A program made the position numbers and the translations under genes. A stretch of DNA of 64,000 bases, taken from assembly GCF_002286815.1 (NCBI RefSeq), contig NZ_MUNM01000063.1, forward strand, positions 80,205 to 144,204, read 5' to 3'. Below the pieces are notes generated by a model. The model was not told the origin of the DNA and did no database searches. It saw only the letters and a program-made list of their open reading frames with translations. Below, in pieces: positions 9,303 through 17,732 of this stretch. Positions within the stretch are counted from its first letter, which is position 1. Every line of letters begins with the position of its first letter. Source of the DNA: Pseudomonas sp. PICF141 (GTDB lineage: Bacteria; Pseudomonadota; Gammaproteobacteria; Pseudomonadales; Pseudomonadaceae).

Positions 9303-10370
9303 ATGACTGCCCTGAAGAACGACCGTTTCCTTCGCGCCCTGCTCAAGCAACCCGTAGACGTCACGCCTGTATGGATGATGCGTCAGGCCGGTCGCTACTT
9401 GCCTGAATACCGCGCCAGCCGTGCCAAGGCCGGTGATTTCATGAGCCTGTGCATGAACCCGGCGTTCGCTTGCGAAGTCACGATGCAGCCGCTCGATCGC
9501 TACCCGCAACTGGACGCGGCAATCCTGTTCTCCGACATCCTGACCATCCCCGATGCCATGGGCCAAGGCTTGTACTTTGAAACCGGTGAAGGCCCGCGCT
9601 TCAAGAAAGTCGTCAGCACGATGGCTGACATCGAAGCCCTGCCGATTCCAGATCCGCACAAAGACCTGGGCTACGTCATGGATGCGGTCAGCACCATCCG
9701 TCGCGAATTGAACGGCCGCGTGCCGCTGATCGGCTTCTCCGGCAGCCCATGGACGTTGGCGACCTACATGGTCGAAGGCGGTTCGTCGAAAGACTTCCGC
9801 AAGACCAAGGCCATGCTCTACGACAATCCGCAAGCCATGCATTTGCTGCTGGATAAACTCGCGCAGTCAGTCACCAGCTACCTCAACGGCCAGATCATGG
9901 CCGGCGCGCAAGCGGTGCAGATCTTCGATACCTGGGGCGGCAACCTCTCGGCGGCGGCTTACCAGGAATTCTCCCTGGCCTACATGCGTAAAATCGTCAG
10001 CGGCCTGATCCGCGAACACGAAGGCCGCAAAGTACCGGTCATCCTGTTCACCAAGAACGGCGGCCTGTGGCTGGAAAGCATTGCCGACGCCGGCGCGGAT
10101 GCGCTGGGCCTGGACTGGACTTGCGACATCGGCGAAGCCCGCCAGCGCGTCGGCAACAAGGTCGCCCTGCAAGGCAACATGGACCCGACAGTGTTGTACG
10201 CCAAGCCCGAAGCGATTCGTGCCGAAGTCGGCCGGATCCTCGCCAGCTACGGCAAGGGCAGTGGTCACGTGTTCAATCTGGGCCACGGCATCACCCCGGA
10301 AGTCGACCCGGAGCATGCCGGTGCCTTCCTGCGCGCGGTACATGAACTGTCGGCGCAATATCACGAGTGA
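9303..10370 (+). CDS. hemE: uroporphyrinogen decarboxylase
   Basis: Haem pathway enzyme that removes four carboxyls from uroporphyrinogen III to give coproporphyrinogen III; cytoplasmic and cofactor-free. It is 355 residues, the usual length. The N-terminal signature MMRQAGRYLPEYR (25-37) carries the active-site arginines, and GFSGSPWTLATYM lies near 145. It is followed directly by a strong terminator. The gltBD-hemE adjacency is conserved in Pseudomonas. Confidence 0.97.
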   Translation: MTALKNDRFLRALLKQPVDVTPVWMMRQAGRYLPEYRASRAKAGDFMSLCMNPAFACEVTMQPLDRYPQLDAAILFSDILTIPDAMGQGLYFETGEGPRFKKVVSTMADIEALPIPDPHKDLGYVMDAVSTIRRELNGRVPLIGFSGSPWTLATYMVEGGSSKDFRKTKAMLYDNPQAMHLLLDKLAQSVTSYLNGQIMAGAQAVQIFDTWGGNLSAAAYQEFSLAYMRKIVSGLIREHEGRKVPVILFTKNGGLWLESIADAGADALGLDWTCDIGEARQRVGNKVALQGNMDPTVLYAKPEAIRAEVGRILASYGKGSGHVFNLGHGITPEVDPEHAGAFLRAVHELSAQYHE

Positions 10371-10380
10371 TCGTGGCTCG

Positions 10381-10416
10381 ATAAAAACCGCCCGGCTTAT
10401 GCCGGGCGTTTTTATT
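10381..10416 (+). terminator. intrinsic terminator of hemE
   Basis: Stem GCCCGGC (10390-10396), loop TTAT, GCCGGGC (10401-10407), followed by GTTTTTATT and preceded by AAAAA. It may serve both hemE (+) and the convergent MFS gene (-). Confidence 0.9.
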
Positions 10417-10432
10417 CAACGATCTTTTGCTT

Positions 10433-11707
10433 TCAAGCTTTCACATTTTCCAACGGCGGCAACTTCGCCAGCTTCAACGCCACCCACAACGCAATCACCA
10501 ACAACCCGCCAATAAACAACCCGATCCCGTTCCAGCCACCCAAATGCCAGGCCACGCCGCCCGCCGTGCCCGCGATACTCGACCCGGCGTAATAGCTGAA
10601 CAGGTACAACGATGACGCCTGTCCTCTGGCCTTGATCGCTCGGCGACCAATCCAGCTACTGGCCACCGAATGCGCGCCGAAGAAGCCGAAGGTAAAAATC
10701 AGCATGCCGATGATCACCACCGGTAACGGCGTGAGCAGGGTCAGGGCGAGGCCGGCGATCATCACCACGATGGTTGCCCAGAGCACTTTTCGCCGGCCGA
10801 GCTGGTCGGCCAGGGCGCCGATTTTCGCCGAGCTGTAGATGCCCGACAGGTACACCACCGAGAGCAGCCCGACGAAGGCCTGGTCCATATGGTACGGCTC
10901 GGCCAGCAGGCGATAACCGATGTAGTTGAACAGTGTGACGAATGCACCCATCAGCACGAACGCCTCAAGGAACAGCAGTGGTAGGCCGGCATCGCGAAAG
11001 TGCATGGTGAAGCCGTCGAGCAGGCTGCGCGGGTGCAACGAGCGGGCGCGGAAGTTGCGCGACTCGGGAAGAATCTTCCAGAACACCGCAGCGGCAATCA
11101 GCGCCAGGCCACCGATGACCAGCATCGCCGTGTGCCAGCTGACGAAGTCGATCAACACGCCTACGATCAACCGGCCACACATGCCGCCGATGGCATTGCC
11201 GGCGATGTACAAACCCATGGCCAGACCAAGGTGCTGTGGATGGATCTCTTCACTCAGGTAAGTCATCGCCACCGCCGCCAGACCGCTCAACGACAGTCCC
11301 ACCAGCGCCCGCATGACCAGCACGCCTTGCCAGCTCGGGATCATTGCGCTGGCCATGGTGCACAGAGCGGCGGCGAACAGCGCGGCGACCATCACCGATT
11401 TACGCCCGATGCGATCAGAGAGGGGGCCGGTGATCAGCAAACCGATGGCAAGCATGCCGGTGGCGACCGACAGGATCAGGCTGCTTTGGGCTGCGTTGAT
11501 GGAAAACTCGCGGGACAGCAGCGGCATCATCGGCTGCACGCAATACAGCAGGGCAAAGGTCGCGAAACCGCCCGAGAACAGCGCCAGCACCGTGCGCATA
11601 AACAGCGGCGTACCTTTTTCGATATAGATCTCGCTCAACTTGGCGACGACATCGTCCGGGGCCGCGGGCGGAATTTCATGGGCGAGTGGGGCGACAGCAG
11701 TTTTCAC
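10433..11707 (-). CDS. MFS transporter (YnfM-like)
   Basis: A 424-residue major facilitator with about 12 hydrophobic segments. A loop 2-3 signature GPLSDRIGRKSVM lies at about 94-106 and a cytoplasmic tail of about 35 residues precedes helix 1. The start is GTG (11705-11707) with GAGG 7 nt upstream. The family exports small molecules such as drugs or arabinose-like compounds; the substrate here is unknown. It is divergent from a LysR regulator across 120 nt, the usual arrangement when the regulator controls the transporter. Confidence 0.88.
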   Translation of the reverse strand: MKTAVAPLAHEIPPAAPDDVVAKLSEIYIEKGTPLFMRTVLALFSGGFATFALLYCVQPMMPLLSREFSINAAQSSLILSVATGMLAIGLLITGPLSDRIGRKSVMVAALFAAALCTMASAMIPSWQGVLVMRALVGLSLSGLAAVAMTYLSEEIHPQHLGLAMGLYIAGNAIGGMCGRLIVGVLIDFVSWHTAMLVIGGLALIAAAVFWKILPESRNFRARSLHPRSLLDGFTMHFRDAGLPLLFLEAFVLMGAFVTLFNYIGYRLLAEPYHMDQAFVGLLSVVYLSGIYSSAKIGALADQLGRRKVLWATIVVMIAGLALTLLTPLPVVIIGMLIFTFGFFGAHSVASSWIGRRAIKARGQASSLYLFSYYAGSSIAGTAGGVAWHLGGWNGIGLFIGGLLVIALWVALKLAKLPPLENVKA

Positions 11708-11827
11708 TTTCGGACCTCGGAAGGGCGCAGCCGATCAGGCAATGAAAAAATCATATAGCCGGCTAATGATTCAATCCAATATATTGTTCGACCTGTTTGA
11801 TAGCTTTAACGACCTAATGGAATTCAT

Positions 11828-12721
11828 ATGGAATTGCGCCACCTGCGCTACTTCATTGCCGTCGCCGAAGAACTGCATTTCGGTCGCGCCGCCCAGGTGC
11901 TGGGCATCTCGCAACCACCGCTGAGCCAGCAGATTCAGGCGCTGGAGCAGGAGGTCGGCGCGCGACTTTTCGAACGTACCAATCGTCGGGTCGAACTTAG
12001 CGAGGCGGGCCGTCTGTTTCTGGAAGAGGCGCGGCTGGTGCTGGCTCAGGTCGACAAAGCGGCCGATGTGGCACGGCGGGCACAACTGGGTGAGTTGGGT
12101 GAACTGAAGATCGGCTTCACCTCATCAGCGCCGTTCAACACGACCATTCCCCAGGCAATCTTTTCGTTTCGCCAGCGTTTTCCGGCGGTGCATCTCAACC
12201 TGCGGGAAATGAGCAGCACCCAGGTCGCCGACGCGTTGGTGGATGAGTCAATCGAAGTCGGCATCATGCGGCCGCTTGGGCTGCCGGACTCACTCAGCGT
12301 GGTGGAACTGATGCGCGAGCCTCTGGTGGCGGTGCTCAGCTCGAAGCATCCGTTGGTCACCGATAGCGAACAGGGCCTGTTTCTCTCAGCCTTGGCCCTC
12401 GAGCCATTCGTGTTTTTCCCACGCAGTTATGGCAGTGGTCTGTATGCACAATTGCTCAGCCTGGCCCGTGATGCCGGCTTCAGCCCGCACTTCGCCCAAG
12501 AGGCGGGCGAGGCGATGACGATTATCGGGTTGGTGGCGGCAGGATTGGGGGTGTCGGTATTGCCGGCGTCGTATCAGCGGATGCGTATTGATGGCGTGGT
12601 CTATCGCCCGCTGCTGGATCCGGAAGCGGTGTCGGCGGTGTGGCTGGTGCAGCGCAAGGACCAGAAATCGCCGATGGCCAAGGCGTTTGTGGAGTTGCTG
12701 ACCCGTAAGTTGACGCCATAG
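11828..12721 (+). CDS. LysR-family transcriptional regulator
   Basis: A 297-residue protein beginning directly with the winged-HTH of the family (MELRHLRYFIAVAEELHFGR, then SQPPLSQQIQALE), with a periplasmic-binding-protein-like effector domain from about residue 90. The N-terminus resembles the BenM/CatM/CatR subgroup. It is divergent from the MFS exporter, which it probably regulates from the 120-nt intergenic region; autoregulation is expected for the family. The effector cannot be read from sequence. Confidence 0.93.
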   Translation: MELRHLRYFIAVAEELHFGRAAQVLGISQPPLSQQIQALEQEVGARLFERTNRRVELSEAGRLFLEEARLVLAQVDKAADVARRAQLGELGELKIGFTSSAPFNTTIPQAIFSFRQRFPAVHLNLREMSSTQVADALVDESIEVGIMRPLGLPDSLSVVELMREPLVAVLSSKHPLVTDSEQGLFLSALALEPFVFFPRSYGSGLYAQLLSLARDAGFSPHFAQEAGEAMTIIGLVAAGLGVSVLPASYQRMRIDGVVYRPLLDPEAVSAVWLVQRKDQKSPMAKAFVELLTRKLTP

Positions 12722-12763
12722 GGCTTCAAGGTTTTTCTTGGATGCAGCCCTAGGTCTTTTATC

Positions 12764-12777
12764 GTATCGGCCGATAC
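12764..12777. promoter_or_regulatory. perfect 14-bp palindrome GTATCGGCCGATAC
   Basis: It sits 36 nt before the lipoprotein start codon, in a short intergenic space. The position suits an operator, but there is no supporting second site. Confidence 0.3.
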
Positions 12778-12813
12778 CGTCATTGGACTCATCACAAACT
12801 ATGGAGATACAGG

Positions 12814-13257
12814 ATGTTCAAGCAGTTAACGTTCACCGCATTGCTGGCATTGATTGCTCTGACCGGTGGTTGTGCTTCGGTAAAAATGGCTGATGAAACC
12901 CAGGACGCTCAAGCGAAGACGTTCCAGGTGAGCCCCGACAAAGCCAATATCTACGTTTATCGCAACGAGAGCATGGGCGCTGGGGTAAAAATGCCGGTTA
13001 CCCTCAATGGTAAGCCTGTAGGGCAGACAGTCGCCAAGTCCTACCTGATGTTAGCCGTCCCGGCCGGCCAGCAGACCCTGGTGTCTTCGGCGGAAAACGA
13101 CTCGGAACTGAAACTCACCGCAGAAGCCGGCAAAAACTACTTTGTCTGGCAGGAAGTGAAAGTGGGTTTCATCAAGGCGCGTAACAACCTGCAAGTCGTC
13201 GACGACAAGACAGGCCGCGCTGGCGTCGCTGAAAGCAAGTTGATTCAAGCTCAGTAA
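12814..13257 (+). CDS. DUF2846-type lipoprotein
   Basis: A 147-residue protein with an N-terminal lipoprotein signal: positive MFKQ, hydrophobic core, lipobox LTGGC with Cys20 as the lipidated residue. Residue +2 is Ala, predicting outer-membrane sorting. The mature part (NIYVYRNESMGAG, LNGKPVGQT, AGKNYFVWQEVKVG) fits the DUF2846 beta-rich family of unknown function. ATGGAGATACAGG precedes the ATG. It appears to be a single-gene unit. Confidence 0.85.
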   Translation: MFKQLTFTALLALIALTGGCASVKMADETQDAQAKTFQVSPDKANIYVYRNESMGAGVKMPVTLNGKPVGQTVAKSYLMLAVPAGQQTLVSSAENDSELKLTAEAGKNYFVWQEVKVGFIKARNNLQVVDDKTGRAGVAESKLIQAQ

Positions 13258-13351
13258 GCGTGTGGACGGCCCCTGCGCGGAGCGTGGGGACTGTCCCGTT
13301 CTCTGAGCCTGCTCCTATAAGCTCAACCTCGGTCAATATTGCCATTTGGGA

Positions 13352-13609
13352 TCACTCGCTTTTGAATCCCGGCAGGCCCTGGGCTGCACGCCATTTTTTC
13401 AGAATTTGAATGATCTCTTCGGCAGTATTCTCAGCCTTGTTTTCCGGATAGAAGATCAAGTCTGATCCGGCTGGATGGCCAACAACCCTCTTAAAGTGAA
13501 GGATGAGCTTGTCCTCTTCAGCTTCGTCATTGGAGGCGAATTTGATTTCATTGATGAACTCGATGAATTCAGCTTCTGTGTAGTCGGATAGCTTGCCCTT
13601 CAATACCAT
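13352..13609 (-). CDS. colicin/pyocin immunity protein (Im9-like)
   Basis: An 85-residue cognate inhibitor of the upstream DNase bacteriocin. It closely follows the colicin E9 immunity pattern: SDYTEAEF near the N-terminus, HPAGSDLIFYP (45-55) in the DNase-contacting helix III region, and KKWRAAQGLPGF at the C-terminus. In colicin immunity proteins the contact core is Asp-Tyr-Tyr; here Asp50 is kept, Phe53 replaces the first Tyr and Tyr54 is kept, which could shift specificity. Its ATG begins exactly one base after the nuclease stop codon, so the pair is translationally coupled. Lower GC than the flanking core genes. Confidence 0.93.
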   Translation of the reverse strand: MVLKGKLSDYTEAEFIEFINEIKFASNDEAEEDKLILHFKRVVGHPAGSDLIFYPENKAENTAEEIIQILKKWRAAQGLPGFKSE

Positions 13610-14941
13610 TCACTTATTCTCTTTGTGATTTTGAACATGCAGTTTTGGCGTCATGACTGCAAGGTTATCAACGTTATAAACCTCACCGCCGTTCTTGATG
13701 TGTTCAATATGATGAATCTCAAATCTCATTCGGTCCCCTGCATGCTCGGTTCCGATTGCAATGGGTGCTTTGCCTTTTGAGATTTTCCTTTGATTATCCA
13801 GACAGAACTGAGCTCGTAATACCGCGTCTTTCGAAACCTCTAGCCAAAGCGCAGCCCTGAATTTATTGAAGTCATCGAATGTTTGCCCTCGCAATGCATC
13901 GGCAATCCGCGTTGGAATGGGAGCGCCTAACCCGGTGCCAGCCCCCGCAAGCCAAATCCCCGATACATCTTCGCCCACCCCCGTAACCCCTCCGGGTTCA
14001 AACCGGGCATTGAGCACGATGTAGATCGGCTCAAGCCCGGCATTCGCAGGGAACCAGATGATCGCGTCCTGATACGCGGGCGGATGCTCCGGGTTCACCA
14101 AGACCTTTTCGGCTTGTTCGGTGGACGGATATACCCATATCGTCGGCAGTGGCGAGGCGCCTTCGAGGGCCGGGATGCGCGGGACATCGTCGGGGTTCGT
14201 CGCGGGCGTCCAGATCAGGCCGATGTCATTGCCGAGGTCGGCGACAAACTGTTCACCCTCTTGGGTGGCCTTGATGACCGGGACCAATTCCCAGTCTTTT
14301 TTCCCGCCCGTGTAGAAGCCATAAGCGCTGACGGAGCCGTCCGGCAATGTCTTCACGTTGATGCGCACTCGGGTTCGACCGGTATCCAACTCCGCGTATT
14401 GTTCTTTCTTGTAGAAGGCGCTGTCGGGGGCAAGCTGGGTGTTCGGCATCAGGAGTGCCACGGTCCCGACCGCAGCACCGGCTGCCACTGCCGTGGAGCC
14501 GGATAGCAGACCGAGTGCAAGGGATCCGCCGAGACGTTGGGCAATGGCGCCCCTTGTGGCTGAGCCGCCCACCAGTTTCAGGGGTATGCCTTCGGCTGTG
14601 ATTACTGCGCCGGTGCCAAGCACGGCCCACAACCCGTAATTAGCCAGTTTCTCGAGGGGGACAAAACCGGATGGGTTGCTGTGATTGATGACACCGTCAG
14701 GGAGGTTGCAGCTCTTGGCGAACACGCAACCCTTAAGCTGCGAATCGGGTTGTTTGTTAAGTGTGTCCTGCTGTTTTTTTTGATGCATTTCCCAGCGGGC
14801 GTTGGCGTCCAGTTCATTCTGTCGGTTATTGGCGGCTACCGCCGCACCGGTGTCCTGGAAGGCTTGTATCTGCTCCTTGGTGGGTTGTCGCCGTGGGATG
14901 GGTAGAAAGTCCGGAGTGTCCGGGAAACCGAGCTTTTTCAT
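13610..14941 (-). CDS. S-type pyocin/colicin-like bacteriocin with HNH DNase domain
   Basis: It reads 443 residues from the first ATG. The middle (about 140-330) is the S-type pyocin domain (PNTQLAPDSAFYKKEQYAEL, VKTLPDGSVSAYG). The C-terminal 90 residues are a colicin E9-type HNH nuclease: His410-His411, Asn423/426, His435 and His439 keep the E9 spacing. It is probably toxic to close relatives by DNA cleavage. The reading frame stays open upstream of the ATG to a TAA about 29 codons away and encodes a plausible start of the protein (DRFDPPPGYTLGFPKDEQ), yet no ATG, GTG or TTG occurs there. The true 5' end may therefore be damaged or use an unusual start. There is no evident receptor-binding domain. 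Confidence 0.85.
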   Translation of the reverse strand: MKKLGFPDTPDFLPIPRRQPTKEQIQAFQDTGAAVAANNRQNELDANARWEMHQKKQQDTLNKQPDSQLKGCVFAKSCNLPDGVINHSNPSGFVPLEKLANYGLWAVLGTGAVITAEGIPLKLVGGSATRGAIAQRLGGSLALGLLSGSTAVAAGAAVGTVALLMPNTQLAPDSAFYKKEQYAELDTGRTRVRINVKTLPDGSVSAYGFYTGGKKDWELVPVIKATQEGEQFVADLGNDIGLIWTPATNPDDVPRIPALEGASPLPTIWVYPSTEQAEKVLVNPEHPPAYQDAIIWFPANAGLEPIYIVLNARFEPGGVTGVGEDVSGIWLAGAGTGLGAPIPTRIADALRGQTFDDFNKFRAALWLEVSKDAVLRAQFCLDNQRKISKGKAPIAIGTEHAGDRMRFEIHHIEHIKNGGEVYNVDNLAVMTPKLHVQNHKENK

Positions 14942-15100
14942 CAGCGTTTCTTGTTCGTCCTTGGGGAATCCCAGCGTGTAACCGGGGGGAGGATCGAACC
15001 TATCCTGAGCGCTCAGGTGCTGGCGTTAGGACGTTTCCCTAATATCGCGCTGAAATTTCCTATTTCGTGTTGTTACTGCGTCATTGCCACATAGCTGTGG

Positions 15101-15135
15101 CAAAAAACGGGTGACCTCACTGAGATCACCCGTTT
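15101..15135 (-). terminator. intrinsic terminator after the DUF3077 gene
   Basis: On the minus strand a perfect 9-bp stem AACGGGTGA / TCACCCGTT (15126-15134 and 15106-15114) is followed by TTTTTT. It lies 15 nt past the DUF3077 stop codon. Confidence 0.88.
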
Positions 15136-15149
15136 GTCTTTACCAGGCA

Positions 15150-15404
15150 CTAGACCGAAACCTGCACCTGCAATCGTCGCCCGATGACATCCATCAAATC
15201 GCAACCATCGCGCAATGACGTCACCAACACCCGCGCCAGCTCGCTGTAAACGCCCTCGCTAAACGCGAAACTTTCCAGCAGTTGGGTCGCGGTACGAATG
15301 CGGTAGGCCGCGGTTTCGTGCAACACGTCCAGTGGTGCTTCGGTGTCGATCACCAACGATGCGATGGTGCAGTCGATGCCGGTGATAGGCATGTATCGAT
15401 CCAT
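15150..15404 (-). CDS. DUF3077-family small protein
   Basis: 84 residues, beginning MDRYMPITG, with a helical C-terminal half (ARVLVTSLRDGCDLMDVIGR). GGAGG lies 9 nt before the ATG. Small DUF3077 proteins are frequent in Pseudomonas accessory regions, often beside DUF6124 proteins as here (37-nt gap, same strand). Function unknown; the pair is followed by a strong terminator and looks like a two-gene unit. Confidence 0.75.
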   Translation of the reverse strand: MDRYMPITGIDCTIASLVIDTEAPLDVLHETAAYRIRTATQLLESFAFSEGVYSELARVLVTSLRDGCDLMDVIGRRLQVQVSV

Positions 15405-15441
15405 GACAAAAAACCTCCATTTGATAACAGAACGGGACTAC

Positions 15442-15825
15442 TCAGCGTGGGCTGTTTGACGGAGCCTCAGGCAACCCTCCGGGCAAGTCCAGGTTGTCTA
15501 GCGCTCGATTAACCAATAACTCGGCCAGTACGGCCAACTGCTGAATGGCCAGTGCCACATTGCGGCGCGAGCCTTCCAGTTCGCCGGCAAGATCGGTGGT
15601 CATGACATTCAGCGAGGCAAGGGTTTCGCAGGCGTGACAGAGCAAAGATTCCGTGTCGGCCTTCGGGACGATGGTGAAGAGGTGACTGACAGGGTCGGGT
15701 TGGCCCGGATTGCGCAGACGGGCGCTGACGCGGCGTTCGGTGATTTGGGAGAGCTTGGGTAAATCGACGGTGTTGTCGGTTGATGGATTTTGCGAATCCG
15801 AGGGGGTAGGGGGGATCTTTTTCAT
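15442..15825 (-). CDS. DUF6124-family small protein
   Basis: 127 residues from the ATG at 15825, chosen because GAAGGGA lies 8 nt upstream. An ATG 48 nt further up has no such site. A Pro/Ser/Asn-rich start (MKKIPPTPSDSQNPS) leads to a conserved-looking helical part: CHACETLASLNVMTTDLAGE, then EGSRRNVALAIQQLAVLAEL. Function unknown. It is transcribed with the DUF3077 gene. Confidence 0.75.
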   Translation of the reverse strand: MKKIPPTPSDSQNPSTDNTVDLPKLSQITERRVSARLRNPGQPDPVSHLFTIVPKADTESLLCHACETLASLNVMTTDLAGELEGSRRNVALAIQQLAVLAELLVNRALDNLDLPGGLPEAPSNSPR

Positions 15826-16222
15826 ATTGGAATTCCCTTCAAGGTTTAAGAAACCACTGAGCCCATGCAACAAGCCAAGTTTGGTTGGCGGCGTACAAAG
15901 GGGAGTGGAGCGGTAGATTTATTACCAGAAAATTCTATTTAATTAATCAAATAAATGAACATCTGTGCAATTAAATGATTCATTTCTTGTCAGGTGAATT
16001 TTGTAGGGTTGTGCTGTAAGAAATATGTGTGGGAAGTTTCGTTATGTGTGGTGGAAGATATCAACGGCGAGTTTGTTTTAGTGCTGATGGTGAAATATTA
16101 TCTAATGATTGTTTAGGGTTTTTATGATATTGGTTTTGTATAAGGCCTAATTCTGTAGGATGCTGGGTTCATAGCGAAACGCCAGCGTAGTGCTGAAGGC
16201 ATAAGTACATGGTAAATATTTA
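15826..16222. other. AT-rich intergenic region
   Basis: About 400 nt without a supportable gene. Base composition drops sharply compared with the core genes and stays low through the next two genes. Stop codons are frequent on both strands. It presumably carries the promoters of the DUF6124 gene (leftward) and of the HTH regulator (rightward), but I cannot assign boxes. Confidence 0.5.
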
Positions 16223-16819
16223 ATGCATAAGAAAGAAAAAACAGAAAATTTAAAAAATAATATTAAGTATCTGATAAAAAGTCGCGGAGAAACACAGCTG
16301 TCCTTGTGTAATTCCAGTGGGCTGACCCGGACTACGATATATAACATACTGGAAGGGAGGGTGGTGAATGTTCAACGATCTACAATTCGCAAGATTTCTG
16401 ATTTTTTTGGTGTGTCCTACAAAGAGATAGAGACAGTAAATTTTGAAGAGAAGGAAATAATTGAGAGTGACGTTTCGCTGCTGGGGAATATGAATCCGGC
16501 GGCTGTTCCGGTGGTTAAAGAGGTTCTGTTGATTAAGAGTCTGGAAAAAAGAATCGGTGAACTGGCTGCCACTTACCCGCTTACTTACTATTTCGGATCA
16601 GCTTGCAACGTAATCGGTGTGTTATTAGAAAATGATATCCCAGGTATCTATGAGTCGGGAGATTTGTTGATAGTAAAGAAAGGTCTGTCGAACAGTGCTA
16701 GTGAGAAGTTGGTGTATGAAAAGAAAACAGGGGCTTTATATATAGTTAGTGATGCATGTTTTGATTCTGATGTCTTTTGTATTGTAGGGGACGTACTGGA
16801 GCAACGATTCAATGGATGA
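16223..16819 (+). CDS. HTH (XRE/Cro-CI) regulator with S24-like C-terminal domain
   Basis: 198 residues. Residues about 8-62 form an XRE-type HTH (LIKSRGETQLSLCNSSGLTR, then TIYNILEGRVVNVQRSTIRK). After a linker, about 95-195 resembles the beta-stranded S24/CI C-terminal fold (IYESGDLLIVKKG), but the Ser/Lys protease dyad is not obvious, so self-cleavage is doubtful. The gene is AT-rich, unlike its core neighbours, suggesting transfer. It overlaps the VUT transporter gene by 8 nt and so is co-transcribed with it; it probably regulates this operon. Confidence 0.8.
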   Translation: MHKKEKTENLKNNIKYLIKSRGETQLSLCNSSGLTRTTIYNILEGRVVNVQRSTIRKISDFFGVSYKEIETVNFEEKEIIESDVSLLGNMNPAAVPVVKEVLLIKSLEKRIGELAATYPLTYYFGSACNVIGVLLENDIPGIYESGDLLIVKKGLSNSASEKLVYEKKTGALYIVSDACFDSDVFCIVGDVLEQRFNG

Positions 16820-17684
16820 CGCTGCTGAGAATAGTAAGTACAAGCTTCTTGGGTTTGAGAGCAACAAGAGTCTCGCAGTAATCATGGTGATTTCTACAGG
16901 GAAAATTCTTCGAGTAAAACTGAACGAGCTGTTGAAAAGCGAGATATTAGACAATTTGAGCAAGGTCGAGATTAAGGATGTTTACAGGAAATTTTATTCC
17001 GGTGGGGCGGCATTAACTGCATACGAAGTCAATGATCGTCATGAGCGATCTTGGCTGACTTATGTTGTACTCAATCTTTTACTTTTCGCGCTTTACATTT
17101 TTTCAAATGTAGCTGCCACGAAGCTCGTTTATTTTGAGCGATTTGATGTGGTCGTCACTCCTGGGGTTTTTCTATATCCGCTAACATTTTTAATAGTCGA
17201 TCTGTTAAATGAGTCTTATGGTTTTAAGCTGGCGAGGAAGGCTATATTATTTGCTTTTTCAAGTAATGCACTCATTATTACCTTGCTTAGCACTACTAGC
17301 TATCTACCTGGACTGCCGGGTTGGAAACTTGATGCTCCGTTTAGCGAGGTCATGACTCATGTATCTTCAGTTTTGATCGCTTCGTCTATTTCATTTCTTT
17401 TTTCTGAGTACTTCAATTCTTATTTGTTATGCAAGATAAAAGAGCTCACGAATTCCAGGTTTTTATTTCTTCGAGTGTTTTTAAGTACCTTTTTTGCTGT
17501 GATAGTAGATAGCTTTATTTTTTGCACTATTGCATTTTATGGGGCGATGCAGAATGATGAAATACTAGACATAATTTATATTCAGATATCTATAAAGATG
17601 TGCTTTGCTGTTTTTAATATTTTTCCAGCCTATGGAGCTAGGCGCTTATTTAAAAAATATGTAGCTGCGGTTTCGACGACATAA
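16812..17684 (+). CDS. VUT-family queuosine precursor transporter with N-terminal extension
   Basis: 290 residues. From about 82 onward there are six hydrophobic helices with the DUF165/VUT (YhhQ) pattern: FSNVAATKLV (97-106) and PLTFLIVDLLNESYG (123-137). E. coli YhhQ imports preQ0/preQ1; homologues import queuine. Residues 1-80 are a soluble extension absent from YhhQ (with a YKLLGFESNKSLAVIMVIST segment) and of unknown fold. Together with the upstream HTH gene it forms an AT-rich two-gene operon. It converges on queC, which makes preQ0, supporting a queuosine-related role. Confidence 0.8.
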   Translation: MDDAAENSKYKLLGFESNKSLAVIMVISTGKILRVKLNELLKSEILDNLSKVEIKDVYRKFYSGGAALTAYEVNDRHERSWLTYVVLNLLLFALYIFSNVAATKLVYFERFDVVVTPGVFLYPLTFLIVDLLNESYGFKLARKAILFAFSSNALIITLLSTTSYLPGLPGWKLDAPFSEVMTHVSSVLIASSISFLFSEYFNSYLLCKIKELTNSRFLFLRVFLSTFFAVIVDSFIFCTIAFYGAMQNDEILDIIYIQISIKMCFAVFNIFPAYGARRLFKKYVAAVSTT

Positions 17685-17693
17685 CGAAGAATG

Positions 17694-17716
17694 AAGGGGA
17701 GCTAATAGCTCCCCTT
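17694..17716. terminator. bidirectional hairpin between VUT gene and queC
   Basis: AAGGGGAGCT, 3-nt loop AAT, AGCTCCCCTT: a perfect 10-bp stem between two converging stop codons. T-runs are short (CTT or TTC), so it works best as a shared terminator or transcript end. Confidence 0.75.
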
Positions 17717-17732
17717 GTAGCGTACTTCTTCT

